In this document: positions 36,727-45,834 of the stretch, in pieces
Layout of the letters: the number at the start of each line of letters is the position of its first letter
Position numbering within the stretch: position 1 is the stretch's first letter
Assembly (NCBI RefSeq): GCF_001894885.1
Contig: NZ_BCXB01000003.1
Location: 124,001-188,000 of the forward strand
DNA: 64,000 nucleotides
Origin: Rhodococcus marinonascens NBRC 14363
GTDB taxonomy: Bacteria; Actinomycetota; Actinomycetes; Mycobacteriales; Mycobacteriaceae
Reading direction: 5' to 3'
Translations under genes and position numbers: made by a program
Notes under the pieces: generated by a model
The model's database searches: none
Seen by the model: the letters and a program-made list of their open reading frames with translations, nothing else
Told to the model about the DNA's origin: nothing

Positions 36727-38072
36727 TTGGCCGATGTCTCAGTAGTGACGGGCGACGTCAGCGCCCGCACGGTGTTCGGGCTGGCGCTACCCGCGCTCGG
36801 CGTGCTCGCCGCCGAACCGATCTATCTACTCTTCGACATCGCCGTCGTCGGACGACTGGGTGCGATGGCCCTCGCAGGGCTCGCCATCGGTGGTCTCATC
36901 CTGACTCAGGTCAGCACTCAGCTGACGTTCCTGTCCTACGGCACAACGGCACGAGCGTCCCGGATGCACGGCGCCGGTGACGAGCGCGGTGCCGTGCGGG
37001 AGGGTGTCCAGGCGACGTGGCTGGCGGCAGGTATCGGTGGTCTCGTAATCGCCCTGGTCCATCTGCTTGCACGGCCGATCACATCCGCGATCGCCGGGGA
37101 GCGCGCCATCGCGGTGGCCGCCGAGGATTGGCTGCGGATCGCGGTCTTCGGCGCCCCGCTGATCCTGATCACGATGGCGGGCAACGGGTGGATGCGCGGG
37201 GTTCAGGACAGTGTGCGACCTCTACGTTTCGTGATCGCGGGTCTCACCGTGTCGGCCGTGGCCTGCCCCCTGCTGGTGCACGGGGAGCCCCGCGACTGGG
37301 ACTGGAGGGCTCGGCCGTGGCTAACGTCGCTGGGCAGAGCCTGTCGGCGAGTCTGTTCGTCGGCGCCTTGGTGACCTCGCGGGTGTCCCTACGTCCTCGG
37401 TGGCAAGTCATGCGTGCCCAGATGGTGCAAGGCAAGGACCTGATGCTTCGGAGCCTCGCATTCCAGGCGTGCTTCCTGTCGGCCGCCGCCGTCGCGTCCA
37501 GGTTCGGCGCAGCTGCGGTGGCGGCTCACCAGGTGGTGCTCCAGCTGTGGAATCTTGTTGCTCTCACGCTCGATTCTCTCGCGATCGCGGCCCAGGCGCT
37601 GGTGGGTGCCGCTCTCGGCGCCGGACGTGCTCGCGCAGCCACGCAACTGTCGTGGCGAATCACCTGGTGGTCGACCATCTTCGCCATGGGACTGGCCCTG
37701 ATCTTCGCCGTCGGTCACGCACTCATACCCGGAATATTCACCTCCGATCGAGCGGTGCTCGGCGAAGTGGCGATCGCGTGGTGGTTCTTCATCGCGATCA
37801 TGCCGGTCGCCGGCGTGGTGTTCGCCCTCGACGGAGTGCTCCTCGGGGCCGGCGACGTCGCCTTCCTGCGGAATGCCACGCTGGTGTGCGCACTTTTCGG
37901 CTTCCTCCCATTGATCTGGCTCTCGATGTTGCACGATTGGGGCCTGGCGGGAATCTGGACGGGACTGGCGTTGTTCTTAGTTCTTCGGATGCTTGCTGTG
38001 GTGTGGCGGGTCGGTGCGGGCCATTGGGCTGTGGTCGGGGCCGACCTACAGGCACAGCGCGGATCGCAGTGA
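36727..38072 (+). pseudogene. dinF: MATE-family efflux protein (DinF-like), single frameshift
   Basis: Two adjoining frames make one MATE transporter of about 448 residues. The first (from TTG 36727) has LALPALGVLAAEPIYLLFDI, VVGRLGAMALAGLAIGGLIL and GNGWMRGVQD. It is lost at a four-G run (37282-37285). With one more G the reading becomes LLVHGGAPRLGLEGSAVANV and the second frame continues through MLRSLAFQACFLSAAAVASR, AAHQVVLQLWNLVALTLDSL and DGVLLGAGDVAFLRN to 38072. The protein sequence on both sides is intact, so the break is recent or a sequencing error. Position after nrnA equals dinF (Rv2836c) of mycobacteria. Confidence 0.85.
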
Positions 38073-38107
38073 TCCGGTGGCGAAATATGATCGGAAAGGT
38101 GGTTGAC

Positions 38108-39037
38108 GTGGCACCCAAATTGATGGCGGTGAGCGACATCCATGTGGGGCACAGGGGGAACCGGCCTGTCACAGAGGACATCTACCCCGATTCGCCCGAA
38201 GACTGGTTGATCGTCGCGGGCGACGTCTCGGAGAAGACAGACGACATTCGCTGGGCATTGGGACTCCTCCGTAGCCGCTTCGCCGAGGTCATCTGGGTAC
38301 CCGGCAACCACGAATTGTGGACGACGGCGAAGGACCCGGTACAGATCTACGGCGCCGCCCGCTACGACTACCTCGTCACCATGTGCCGCGAGATCGGCGT
38401 CATCACTCCCGAGGATCCGTTCCCGGTGTGGGATGCAGACGACGGCCCTATCACGCTGGTCCCGATGTTCCTGCTGTATGACTACACGTTCCTGCCCGAG
38501 GGCGCCGCGACGAAAGAGGAAGGCCTCACGATCGCGCGCGACAAGAACGTGGTGGCCACCGACGAATTCCTGTTGTCGAGCGAACCGTACGGAACCCGCG
38601 ACGCGTGGTGTCGCGACCGGGTCGAGACGACGCAGGCACGCTTGGATGCTTTGCCCGCCGGGACGCGCACCGTCCTGATCAACCACTTCCCACTGGTGCG
38701 TGAGCCGACTCAGGTGCTGTGGTACCCGGAATTCTCGCTTTGGTGCGGCACCGAAATGACAGCGGATTGGCACACCCGGTACAACGCCGTGTGCGCCGTG
38801 TACGGGCACCTACATATCCCGCGTACCACCTACTACGACGGGGTCCGGTTCGAAGAGGTGTCGCTGGGCTACCCCAGGGAGTGGCAGAAGCGGGGTCTCC
38901 CGGAGAGGCTTCTTCGGCAGATCCTGCCGGTACCCGAGTATCCGCCGGGAACGTTGAACAAGTGGGGAGGCCACTTCAAGGTGACTCCCGAGCAGGAAGC
39001 CGAAGTCGAGAAGATGCGGGCGAGGAGAGGCCTGTGA
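38108..39037 (+). CDS. pptH: Metallophosphoesterase, phosphopantetheinyl hydrolase (PptH) homologue
   Basis: A 309-residue calcineurin-like phosphoesterase. Metal motifs: DIHVGH (10-15), AGDVSEK, PGNHE (65-69), LINHFPLV and YGHLHIPRT. It overlaps the phosphopantetheinyl transferase gene by four bases. In M. tuberculosis the corresponding neighbour of pptT, Rv2795c, was shown to remove 4'-phosphopantetheine from carrier proteins and named PptH; by synteny and motif content this should be the same activity, opposing PptT. GTG at 38108 has GGAAAGGTGG upstream; an ATG at 38087 is the alternative. It begins 35 bp after the broken MATE gene. Confidence 0.85.
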   Translation: MAPKLMAVSDIHVGHRGNRPVTEDIYPDSPEDWLIVAGDVSEKTDDIRWALGLLRSRFAEVIWVPGNHELWTTAKDPVQIYGAARYDYLVTMCREIGVITPEDPFPVWDADDGPITLVPMFLLYDYTFLPEGAATKEEGLTIARDKNVVATDEFLLSSEPYGTRDAWCRDRVETTQARLDALPAGTRTVLINHFPLVREPTQVLWYPEFSLWCGTEMTADWHTRYNAVCAVYGHLHIPRTTYYDGVRFEEVSLGYPREWQKRGLPERLLRQILPVPEYPPGTLNKWGGHFKVTPEQEAEVEKMRARRGL

Positions 39038-39717
39038 TCGAGAAAATTCTGCCGGCCGGAGTGGCGTCCTCGGAATTGTTCGCGGACCCGCCGGGCCTCC
39101 GTCCGCATCCGCAGGAGGAGGCCCTGATCGGGAGGGCAGTGGAGAAACGGCGCCGAGAGTTCACGAGCGCGCGGCATTGCGCCCGCCTGGCGATGGCGAA
39201 GTTGGGTGTAGAACCCGCCCCGATTCTGCGTGGCGACAAGGGTTCCCCATTATGGCCACGCGGGGTGGTCGGAAGCCTTACGCACTGTGACGGCTATCGT
39301 GGCGCCGTGCTCGGGCACTCGATGCAGGTGCGGTCCCTGGGAATCGACGCCGAACCACACGAGGCGTTGCCCGATGGCGTGTTGGACGCGGTTAGCCTCG
39401 AGACCGAACGGGCGTGGCTTTCGGCTACAGATGTCTCGGCGCTCTGGCGTGCAGAGGGCGGCGGTCCGGTGCACCGCGACAGGCTGCTGTTCTGCGCCAA
39501 GGAAGCCACCTACAAGGCGTGGTTCCCGCTCACGCGGCGGTGGCTCGGGTTCGAGGACGCACACATTACGTTCGAGTCCTGCGGGGACGGCACGGGTACT
39601 TTCCACTCAGATATTCTCATCTCCGGGGAGACCGTCGCCGGGCCACCGTTGGCGTCGTTCGACGGACGGTGGCTGGTATCCGACGGGTTGATCATCACTG
39701 CGATCGTCGCGATGTAG
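39034..39717 (+). CDS. pptT: 4'-Phosphopantetheinyl transferase (Sfp/PptT type)
   Basis: The enzyme activates carrier domains of fatty-acid, polyketide and nonribosomal peptide synthases by moving phosphopantetheine from CoA to serine. The 227-residue product has the family motifs GVVGSLTHCDGYRGAVLG, the Mg-binding GIDAEP (103-108) and FCAKEATYKAW (153-163). GTG at 39034 overlaps the pptH stop. It would be the activator of the NRPS at the left end of the window if that is functional. The start gives normal length. Confidence 0.94.
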   Translation: MIEKILPAGVASSELFADPPGLRPHPQEEALIGRAVEKRRREFTSARHCARLAMAKLGVEPAPILRGDKGSPLWPRGVVGSLTHCDGYRGAVLGHSMQVRSLGIDAEPHEALPDGVLDAVSLETERAWLSATDVSALWRAEGGGPVHRDRLLFCAKEATYKAWFPLTRRWLGFEDAHITFESCGDGTGTFHSDILISGETVAGPPLASFDGRWLVSDGLIITAIVAM

Positions 39718-39766
39718 CCGTTGCTGATTTCGCCAGCGGTGCCACAAGCTGGCAGAATCCGTACCC

Positions 39767-40684
39767 GTGTCTGCACGTGAAAAGCCCTCTTCCGGTCTCG
39801 TCGGTGCCGGACTGCTCATCGTCGACAAGGACGCGGGCATCACCAGCCACGACGTTGTGGCCCGTTGTCGGAAGCTGCTCGGCACGCGAAAGGTAGGGCA
39901 CGCGGGCACTCTCGACCCGATGGCCACCGGTGTTCTGGTTCTTGGAGTGGAGCGGGCAACGAAGTTGCTCGGTCTTCTCGCGTTGACCACGAAGGCGTAT
40001 ACCGCCACGATTCGGTTGGGGCAGGCCACCACCACCGACGACGCCGAGGGTGAGATCGTCGCGGCCGCCGATGCCTCCGGCCTGACCGACGAGCAGATTG
40101 CCGCTCAGGTGGACGCCCAGACCGGGGACATCCGGCAGATCCCCTCGAGTGTCAGTGCCATAAAGGTAGACGGAAGACGAGCGCATGCGCTGATCCGAGC
40201 GGGCGAGGAGTTCGAACTCGACGCCCGTCCGGTCACGGTGTCGCGGTTCGACGTCGTCGCCAGGCGGACGCAGGGCACGTTCGTCGACCTCGACGTAGAG
40301 GTGGAATGCTCCTCCGGAACGTATATCCGGGCGCTCGCGCGTGATCTCGGCATCGCGCTGATCGGCGTCGGAGGACATCTCACCTCGCTGCGCCGAACCC
40401 GGGTGGGACCGTTCACGCTCGACCATGCGCGCACCCTTGAACGACTGGCCGAGGAGCCGGGGGTGAGCTTCGACATCGACGCCGCCGCGCAGACCGCGTT
40501 CCCGCACCGGCAGATCGACGCCGACGAGGCCGAATCGATCAGTCACGGCCGGTGGCTCGAACCCATCGGAATCGAGGGCGTCTACGCCGCCATCGACCCG
40601 AGCGGGCACACGATCGCACTGCTTCAGGAGCGCGGAAAGCGCGCCAGTTCCGTTATGGTGGTCCGGCCCGCGACCTTGAGATAG
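39767..40684 (+). CDS. truB: tRNA pseudouridine-55 synthase TruB
   Basis: TruB converts U55 of the tRNA T-arm into pseudouridine. The 305-residue product contains the catalytic aspartate in HAGTLDPMATGVLVLGV, the segment KAYTATIRLGQATTTDDAEG, and CSSGTYIRALARDLG. The C-terminal PUA-like region ends VVRPATLR. GTG start at 39767. It is convergent with the mntR gene, four bases apart, with no obvious terminator between them. Confidence 0.95.
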   Translation: MSAREKPSSGLVGAGLLIVDKDAGITSHDVVARCRKLLGTRKVGHAGTLDPMATGVLVLGVERATKLLGLLALTTKAYTATIRLGQATTTDDAEGEIVAAADASGLTDEQIAAQVDAQTGDIRQIPSSVSAIKVDGRRAHALIRAGEEFELDARPVTVSRFDVVARRTQGTFVDLDVEVECSSGTYIRALARDLGIALIGVGGHLTSLRRTRVGPFTLDHARTLERLAEEPGVSFDIDAAAQTAFPHRQIDADEAESISHGRWLEPIGIEGVYAAIDPSGHTIALLQERGKRASSVMVVRPATLR

Positions 40685-40688
40685 TCGC

Positions 40689-41420
40689 TCATACCAGCCA
40701 GATAGCCTGGGCTGCAGGGTTTCCGAGATCGATGGAATCCTCGTCGGCACCGAGCTGGATAGACGCGGTGCCCGCGTAGTCGCGCCGTTCCAACATCGTG
40801 ACGGTGACGTCCAGCGCCACGCCGACCGAGTCGAAGTAGCGCAGCATCGCCGGGTCGGAGTCCGAGATTCGGGCGATGCGACCGCTCTCGCCGTTGGCGA
40901 AGTCGCTCAACTGGCGGGCTGGAGGAGCGGGCACCGAGCCGTCTACGGAAGGAATCGGGTCGCCGTGCGGGTCGCGCTCGGGATGACCGAGCTTGATATC
41001 CATCCGGGCGATCATGAGATCCGAGACGGCGTGCTCGAGCACCTCGGCCTCGTCGTGCACCTCGTCCCAGCCGTATCCGAGTTCCTGAACCAGGTACGAC
41101 TCGATGAGACGGTGCCTGCGGACCATGCCGACAGCGGCGACTCGGCCCGCCTCGGTCAAGGCGATGGACCCGTAGCGGGCGTGATCGACAAGGCCCTGGT
41201 CGGACAGTTTCCGGATGGCCTCGGACACAGTGGATGCGGACACCCCGATCTTCTCGGACAGGAGTTTCGTGGACACCCGCTCCTGTGACCACTCCTGAAC
41301 CGTCCAGATGACCTTGAGATAGTCCTGCGCCACTGCCGAGAGTGCCCCGGTCTCGGATGTGGAGCCCTCGGTCACGCGCTCATCATTCTTGTTCATCGCC
41401 ACGCCCACGAGCTTAGGCAA
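40689..41420 (-). CDS. mntR: DtxR/MntR-family metal-dependent repressor
   Basis: A 243-residue regulator: winged HTH (QDYLKVIWTVQEW, KIGVSASTVSEAIRKLSDQG), a metal-binding dimerisation domain (RRHRLIESYLVQELGYGWDE, VHDEAEVLEHAVSD with HxxxxE ligands) and a C-terminal SH3-like FeoA domain. It resembles mycobacterial SirR/MntR at the same place beside ribF, so manganese sensing is more likely than iron. The TTG at 41420 has AGGAG 6 nt upstream and is chosen; ATG at 41396 is an alternative. A short dyad overlaps this start. Confidence 0.85.
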   Translation of the reverse strand: MPKLVGVAMNKNDERVTEGSTSETGALSAVAQDYLKVIWTVQEWSQERVSTKLLSEKIGVSASTVSEAIRKLSDQGLVDHARYGSIALTEAGRVAAVGMVRRHRLIESYLVQELGYGWDEVHDEAEVLEHAVSDLMIARMDIKLGHPERDPHGDPIPSVDGSVPAPPARQLSDFANGESGRIARISDSDPAMLRYFDSVGVALDVTVTMLERRDYAGTASIQLGADEDSIDLGNPAAQAIWLV

Positions 41421-41578
41421 GTCTTACTCCTGAGATACATCGGCACACCTGTTCCGTGACGCCAGGCCCGGCTCGGAGAGCGTGAACTGCGAGGTCGTGG
41501 CGCCTCCTCGACAAGCGACTCCGGCGCACACCCGGTCCGGGGATGGACATCAGCGTGCGGCACCGTAGGCTGCGAGTC

Positions 41579-42553
41579 GTGCTGAGATGGCGTGGTCTCG
41601 ACGAGGTTCCTGCCGACTGGGGTCGTTGTGTACTCACGATCGGCGTATTTGACGGCGTGCACCGAGGTCACGCCCAACTGATCAGTCGAGCGGTGGCGGC
41701 TGCTCGACAACGTGGAATACCCAGCGTGCTCATGACTTTCGATCCTCACCCGATGGAAGTTGTTCGTCCGGGCAGTCATCCCGCCCAGCTCACGACCCTC
41801 GCCCGTCGCGCAGAGCTTGCGGAGGAATTGGGCATCGACGTCTTCTGCGTCATGCCGTTCACCGCCGAATTCATGAAGCTGACGCCGGAGCGCTATGCCC
41901 ACGAGGTCCTGGTAGAGCGCCTGCACGTGGCCGAGGTCGTCGTCGGCGAGAACTTCACGTTCGGGAAGAAGGCCGCCGGGAACGTCGACCTCCTGCGTCA
42001 GATCGGTGACCGATTCGGGTTCGCGGTCGACGGCGTGACGCTAGTCGCCGAGCACGCAGTCACGTTCTCGTCCACCTACATTCGCTCATGCGTGGATGCC
42101 GGCGACATGAGTGCCGCGACGGAGGCGCTGGGCCGCCCACACCGGGTCGAGGGTGTCGTCGTCCACGGGGACGGGCGAGGTCGTCAGCTCGGTTATCCCA
42201 CCGCCAACGTCGCGCCGCCCATGTTTGCCGCGATTCCCGCGGACGGCGTGTACGCGGCGTGGTTCACGGTGCTTGGGCATGGTGTCGATCTGGGGACAGT
42301 CACGTCCGGGGAGCGGTATATGGCCGCGGTTTCGGTCGGAACCAACCCCACGTTCTCTGGGCGCACTCGCACGGTCGAAGCATTCGTCCTCGATCGGGAA
42401 GCCGACCTGTACGGGCAGCATGTCGCCGTCGACCTCGTGGAGCGTCTGCGTGGCATGGAGAAGTTCGATTCCGTCGACGACCTCATCGTCGCGATGGGCA
42501 ATGACGCGAAGCGCGCACGCGAGATCCTGACCACATCGGGTGACGTGGGGTAA
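41579..42553 (+). CDS. ribF: Bifunctional riboflavin kinase/FAD synthetase
   Basis: RibF phosphorylates riboflavin to FMN and adenylates FMN to FAD. The N-terminal nucleotidyltransferase domain has LTIGVFDGVHRGHAQLI, MTFDPHP and GENFTFGKKAAGN, SSTYIRSCV; the C-terminal flavokinase has GRQLGYPTAN, DGVYAAWF, GTNPTFSGRTRTVEAFVLD and YGQHVAVDLVERLRG. The GTG at 41579 is chosen because homologues begin just before RWRGLDEVP; ATG at 41543 would add 12 residues. It is divergent from mntR. Confidence 0.93.
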   Translation: MLRWRGLDEVPADWGRCVLTIGVFDGVHRGHAQLISRAVAAARQRGIPSVLMTFDPHPMEVVRPGSHPAQLTTLARRAELAEELGIDVFCVMPFTAEFMKLTPERYAHEVLVERLHVAEVVVGENFTFGKKAAGNVDLLRQIGDRFGFAVDGVTLVAEHAVTFSSTYIRSCVDAGDMSAATEALGRPHRVEGVVVHGDGRGRQLGYPTANVAPPMFAAIPADGVYAAWFTVLGHGVDLGTVTSGERYMAAVSVGTNPTFSGRTRTVEAFVLDREADLYGQHVAVDLVERLRGMEKFDSVDDLIVAMGNDAKRAREILTTSGDVG

Positions 42554-42663
42554 AGCCGCTGCATTTCAGCTGGTAAAGTGGCTTGCTGGCGTGTGCTGCG
42601 GTTCGTGGTGGCCTCGCCGAGTTTCGACCCATGTGCGCGAACGTCATCACCAGGAGTGAACCA

Positions 42664-42933
42664 GTGGCACTGACCACCGAAGAGAAGAAGCAGGTTCTGA
42701 GCGAGTACGGCCTGCACGAGACCGACACCGGTTCGCCGGAGGCGCAGGTGGCCATGCTCACCAAGCGCATCGTCGATCTCACCGAACACCTCAAGATGCA
42801 CAAGCACGACCACCACTCCCGCCGCGGCCTGCTGCTGCTGGTCGGACGTCGTCGTCGACTGCTCAAGTACGTCCAGAAGGTCGACATCGGGCGCTACCGC
42901 TCGCTGATCGAACGCCTCGGACTGCGTCGCTGA
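42664..42933 (+). CDS. rpsO: 30S ribosomal protein S15
   Basis: S15 binds 16S rRNA early in 30S assembly. The 89-residue product is typical: [39 protein letters not shown] and [23 protein letters not shown] start at 42664 with AGGAG 7 nt upstream. The 110-bp leader may contain its promoter (TAAAGT near 42573) and an S15 autoregulatory fold. The rpsO-pnp order is nearly universal. Confidence 0.97.
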   Translation: MALTTEEKKQVLSEYGLHETDTGSPEAQVAMLTKRIVDLTEHLKMHKHDHHSRRGLLLLVGRRRRLLKYVQKVDIGRYRSLIERLGLRR

Positions 42934-42944
42934 GTTCGAAGACA

Positions 42945-42964
42945 CGGCGATTGTTCGATCGCCG
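42945..42964 (+). terminator. Hairpin after rpsO
   Basis: CGGCGAT (42945-42951) and ATCGCCG (42958-42964) form a 7-bp stem with a 6-nt loop just after rpsO. It could reduce read-through into pnp. Confidence 0.55.
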
Positions 42965-42970
42965 ATCACT

Positions 42971-43018
42971 CCGATAGCCGGCGAGGCCTTGCTTAGACTG
43001 GGCTTCGCTGGCTATCGG
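42971..43018 (+). promoter_or_regulatory. Large stem-loop in the pnp leader
   Basis: CCGATAGCC (42971-42979) pairs perfectly with GGCTATCGG (43010-43018), with more GC pairing inside. The 313-bp space between rpsO and pnp has no ORF of its own. Since pnp leaders are known to fold and be cleaved for autoregulation in other bacteria, this is a candidate control element. Confidence 0.4.
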
Positions 43019-43246
43019 TGTAGAGCTGCCGAAGGCAGCGCTACCGTATGCACCTGAGAATGTGGTGTCGGTCTTCGGTAGTGGTTTTCCGGACACTGTC
43101 CGGGAGGCTTCGATCGACGGCCGCCTCCGCACAACGACATCCCGAGATATCGAGAGGGGGATGTTCCTCGAGTGCGCAGTTCTCGCCAGGAGGGTGAGAA
43201 CGCCCGCGTGGGTACGGCGAAGACGAGAGGGAAGTGAAAAGAAGAG

Positions 43247-45517
43247 ATGACAGAAAATTCCGCAGTAGAGGTCGATGAGGGCGTGTTCGAGTCCACCGCC
43301 GTGATCGACAACGGGTCCTTCGGTACCCGCACCATTCGATTCGAGACCGGGCGGATCGCCCAGCAGGCCGCCGGAGCCGTCGTCGCCTACCTCGACGACG
43401 AGACCATGATGCTGTCAGCGACGAGCGCCAGCAAGCACCCCAAGGAGCACTTCGACTTCTTCCCCCTGACGGTGGACGTCGAGGAGCGTATGTACGCAGC
43501 AGGCCGTATTCCCGGCTCGTTCTTCCGTCGTGAGGGCCGTCCCTCCACGGATGCCATCCTCACCTGCCGCCTGATCGACCGCCCGCTGCGCCCGACGTTC
43601 GTCGACGGTCTGCGCAACGAGATCCAGGTCGTCGTCACGGTGATGAGCCTGAACCCGCAGGACCTGTACGACGTGGTCGCCATCAACGCCGCGTCGGCTT
43701 CGACGCAGATCGCCGGACTGCCCTTCTCCGGACCCGTCGGTGGTGTGCGGGTCGCGCTCATCACGTCGGAGGAGAACAAGGCCGGTCAGTGGGTCGCATT
43801 CCCCACCGTCGATCAGCTCCAGAACGCCGTCTTCGACATGGTCGTCGCCGGTCGTATCGTTTCCGGCAGCGGTGACGACGCAGATGTTGCGATCATGATG
43901 GTCGAAGCCGAGGCCCCCGAAAATGTGATCTCCATGATCGAGGGTGGCGCCCAAGCCCCCACCGAAGCGATTGTGGCCGAAGGCCTCGAAGCCGCCAAGC
44001 CGTTCATCGCTCGTCTGTGCGCCGCACAGCAGCGTCTCGCGGACAAGGCGTCGAAGCCCACCGGCGAGTTCCCCGTCTTCCCGGCATACCAGGACGACGT
44101 CTTCGCAGCCGTCGAGGCCGCTGCTGCCGAGAAGCTGAGCGCAGCTCTGACGATCGCGGGCAAGCAGGAGCGCGACGAGAAGACCGACGAGGTCAAGGTC
44201 GAGGTCCTCGCGCAGGTCGCCCCGAACTTCGAGGGCCGCGAGAAGGAGATCGGCGCAGCGTTCCGCTCGCTGACCAAGAAGCTGGTGCGTCAGCGCATCC
44301 TCCGCGACCAGTTCCGCATCGACGGTCGCGGCATCACGGACATCCGCTCGCTCTCGGCCGAGGTTGCCCTCATTCCGCGCGCACACGGTTCGGCGCTGTT
44401 CGAGCGCGGCGAGACTCAGATCCTTGGTGTCACCACGCTCGACATGGTCAAGATGGCGCAGCAGATCGACTCGCTCGGCCCCGAGACCAGCAAGCGCTAC
44501 ATGCATCACTACAACTTCCCGCCGTATTCCACCGGTGAGACGGGCCGAGTCGGTTCGCCCAAGCGGCGTGAGATCGGTCACGGAGCACTGGCGGAGCGGG
44601 CGCTGATGCCCGTGCTGCCGAGCGTCGAGGAGTTCCCCTACGCCATCCGTCAGGTCTCGGAGGCTCTCAGCTCCAACGGATCCACCTCGATGGGCTCGGT
44701 GTGCGCGTCGACGCTCGCACTGCTCAACGCTGGTGTGCCGCTGAAGGCTCCGGTCGCCGGTATCGCAATGGGCCTGGTGTCCGATCAGGTCGACGGCGAG
44801 ACCCGCTATGTCGCCCTGACCGACATCCTCGGCGCCGAAGACGCATTCGGCGACATGGACTTCAAGGTCGCGGGCACAAAGGACTTTGTCACCGCGCTGC
44901 AACTCGACACCAAGCTCGACGGAATTCCGTCGCAGGTCCTCGCCAGCGCGCTGTCGCAGGCCAAGGATGCTCGGGCGACGATCCTGGAGGTCATGGCCGA
45001 GGCCATCGACAGCCCGGACGAGATGAGCCCGTTCGCTCCGCGCGTGACGGCGATCAAGGTCCCGGTCGACAAGATCGGTGAGGTCATCGGCCCCAAGGGC
45101 AAGATGATCAACTCCATCACCGAGCAGACCGGCGCCAGCATCTCTATCGAAGATGACGGCACCGTGTTCGTCGGTGCGACGGACGGCCCGTCCGCGCAGG
45201 CTGCGATCGACATGATCAACGCCATCGCCAACCCGCAACTGCCGAAGGTCGGCGAGCGCTTCCTGGGCACGGTCGTCAAGACCACCGCCTTCGGTGCGTT
45301 CGTCTCGCTCCTTCCGGGCCGCGACGGATTGGTTCACATCTCGAAGTTGGGCAGCGGCAAGCGCATCGCCAAGGTCGAGGACGTCGTGAGCGTCGGCTCG
45401 AAGTTGCGCGTCGAGATCGCCGACATCGACAACCGCGGCAAGATCTCACTGATCCCTGTCGAAGAAGACGGTGCGGCTCCGGCTGAGCAGAGCGAAAAGG
45501 CGGCTGCCGAGAGTTAA
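43247..45517 (+). CDS. pnp: Polynucleotide phosphorylase
   Basis: PNPase degrades RNA 3' to 5' with phosphate and can also polymerise; in actinobacteria it may act as a guanosine pentaphosphate synthetase too. The 756-residue product has two RNase PH domains ([40 protein letters not shown]), then KH ([20 protein letters not shown]) and S1 ([20 protein letters not shown]). The start lies behind AGGGAAGTG... with GAAGAG just upstream. It is followed by a strong terminator. Confidence 0.97.
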   Translation: MTENSAVEVDEGVFESTAVIDNGSFGTRTIRFETGRIAQQAAGAVVAYLDDETMMLSATSASKHPKEHFDFFPLTVDVEERMYAAGRIPGSFFRREGRPSTDAILTCRLIDRPLRPTFVDGLRNEIQVVVTVMSLNPQDLYDVVAINAASASTQIAGLPFSGPVGGVRVALITSEENKAGQWVAFPTVDQLQNAVFDMVVAGRIVSGSGDDADVAIMMVEAEAPENVISMIEGGAQAPTEAIVAEGLEAAKPFIARLCAAQQRLADKASKPTGEFPVFPAYQDDVFAAVEAAAAEKLSAALTIAGKQERDEKTDEVKVEVLAQVAPNFEGREKEIGAAFRSLTKKLVRQRILRDQFRIDGRGITDIRSLSAEVALIPRAHGSALFERGETQILGVTTLDMVKMAQQIDSLGPETSKRYMHHYNFPPYSTGETGRVGSPKRREIGHGALAERALMPVLPSVEEFPYAIRQVSEALSSNGSTSMGSVCASTLALLNAGVPLKAPVAGIAMGLVSDQVDGETRYVALTDILGAEDAFGDMDFKVAGTKDFVTALQLDTKLDGIPSQVLASALSQAKDARATILEVMAEAIDSPDEMSPFAPRVTAIKVPVDKIGEVIGPKGKMINSITEQTGASISIEDDGTVFVGATDGPSAQAAIDMINAIANPQLPKVGERFLGTVVKTTAFGAFVSLLPGRDGLVHISKLGSGKRIAKVEDVVSVGSKLRVEIADIDNRGKISLIPVEEDGAAPAEQSEKAAAES

Positions 45518-45538
45518 TCCTTCTCCCAGTCAGCATCC

Positions 45539-45573
45539 CGGCGGCCCCGCACTGTTCTCGTGCGGGGCCGCCG
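45539..45573 (+). terminator. Intrinsic terminator after pnp
   Basis: A 14-bp GC-rich stem (CGGCGGCCCCGCAC with its complement) around a 7-nt loop, followed by GTCTCTTT. Confidence 0.9.
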
Positions 45574-45834
45574 GTCTCTTTGGCCGTCCGCCGAGACGTA
45601 CCATCGCCGCAGGCAAGTGCGTGCGTCCTCGACCGTCCCACCCAACTCATCGATGTTACATTCGATGGCGTGACTTCAGATGGTGTGTCGTGGCTTGTTC
45701 CGGTGGTGAGGCCCTATTCTGGCGCCGCGAACCCGTTGCGATACTCTGTGGCCCTGTAGCGTGCGTCGCGCTGGATCGGGGCCTTTTGGCTCGGACGGGG
45801 CCGGGGTAACAGTTCTGACGGAAGGTGTGCCCCG
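45574..45834 (+). promoter_or_regulatory. Upstream region of the LCP gene with a dyad
   Basis: No ORF with support is seen. An inverted repeat CATCGA-N8-TCGATG lies at 45648-45667 in an AT-richer patch (GATGTTACATTCG), a candidate regulator site or promoter for the LCP gene. Confidence 0.3.

Noticed and set aside
43415-45337. 640-codon minus-strand ORF opposite pnp
   Set aside because: Frame is open because of codon bias in pnp; no start signal or domain.
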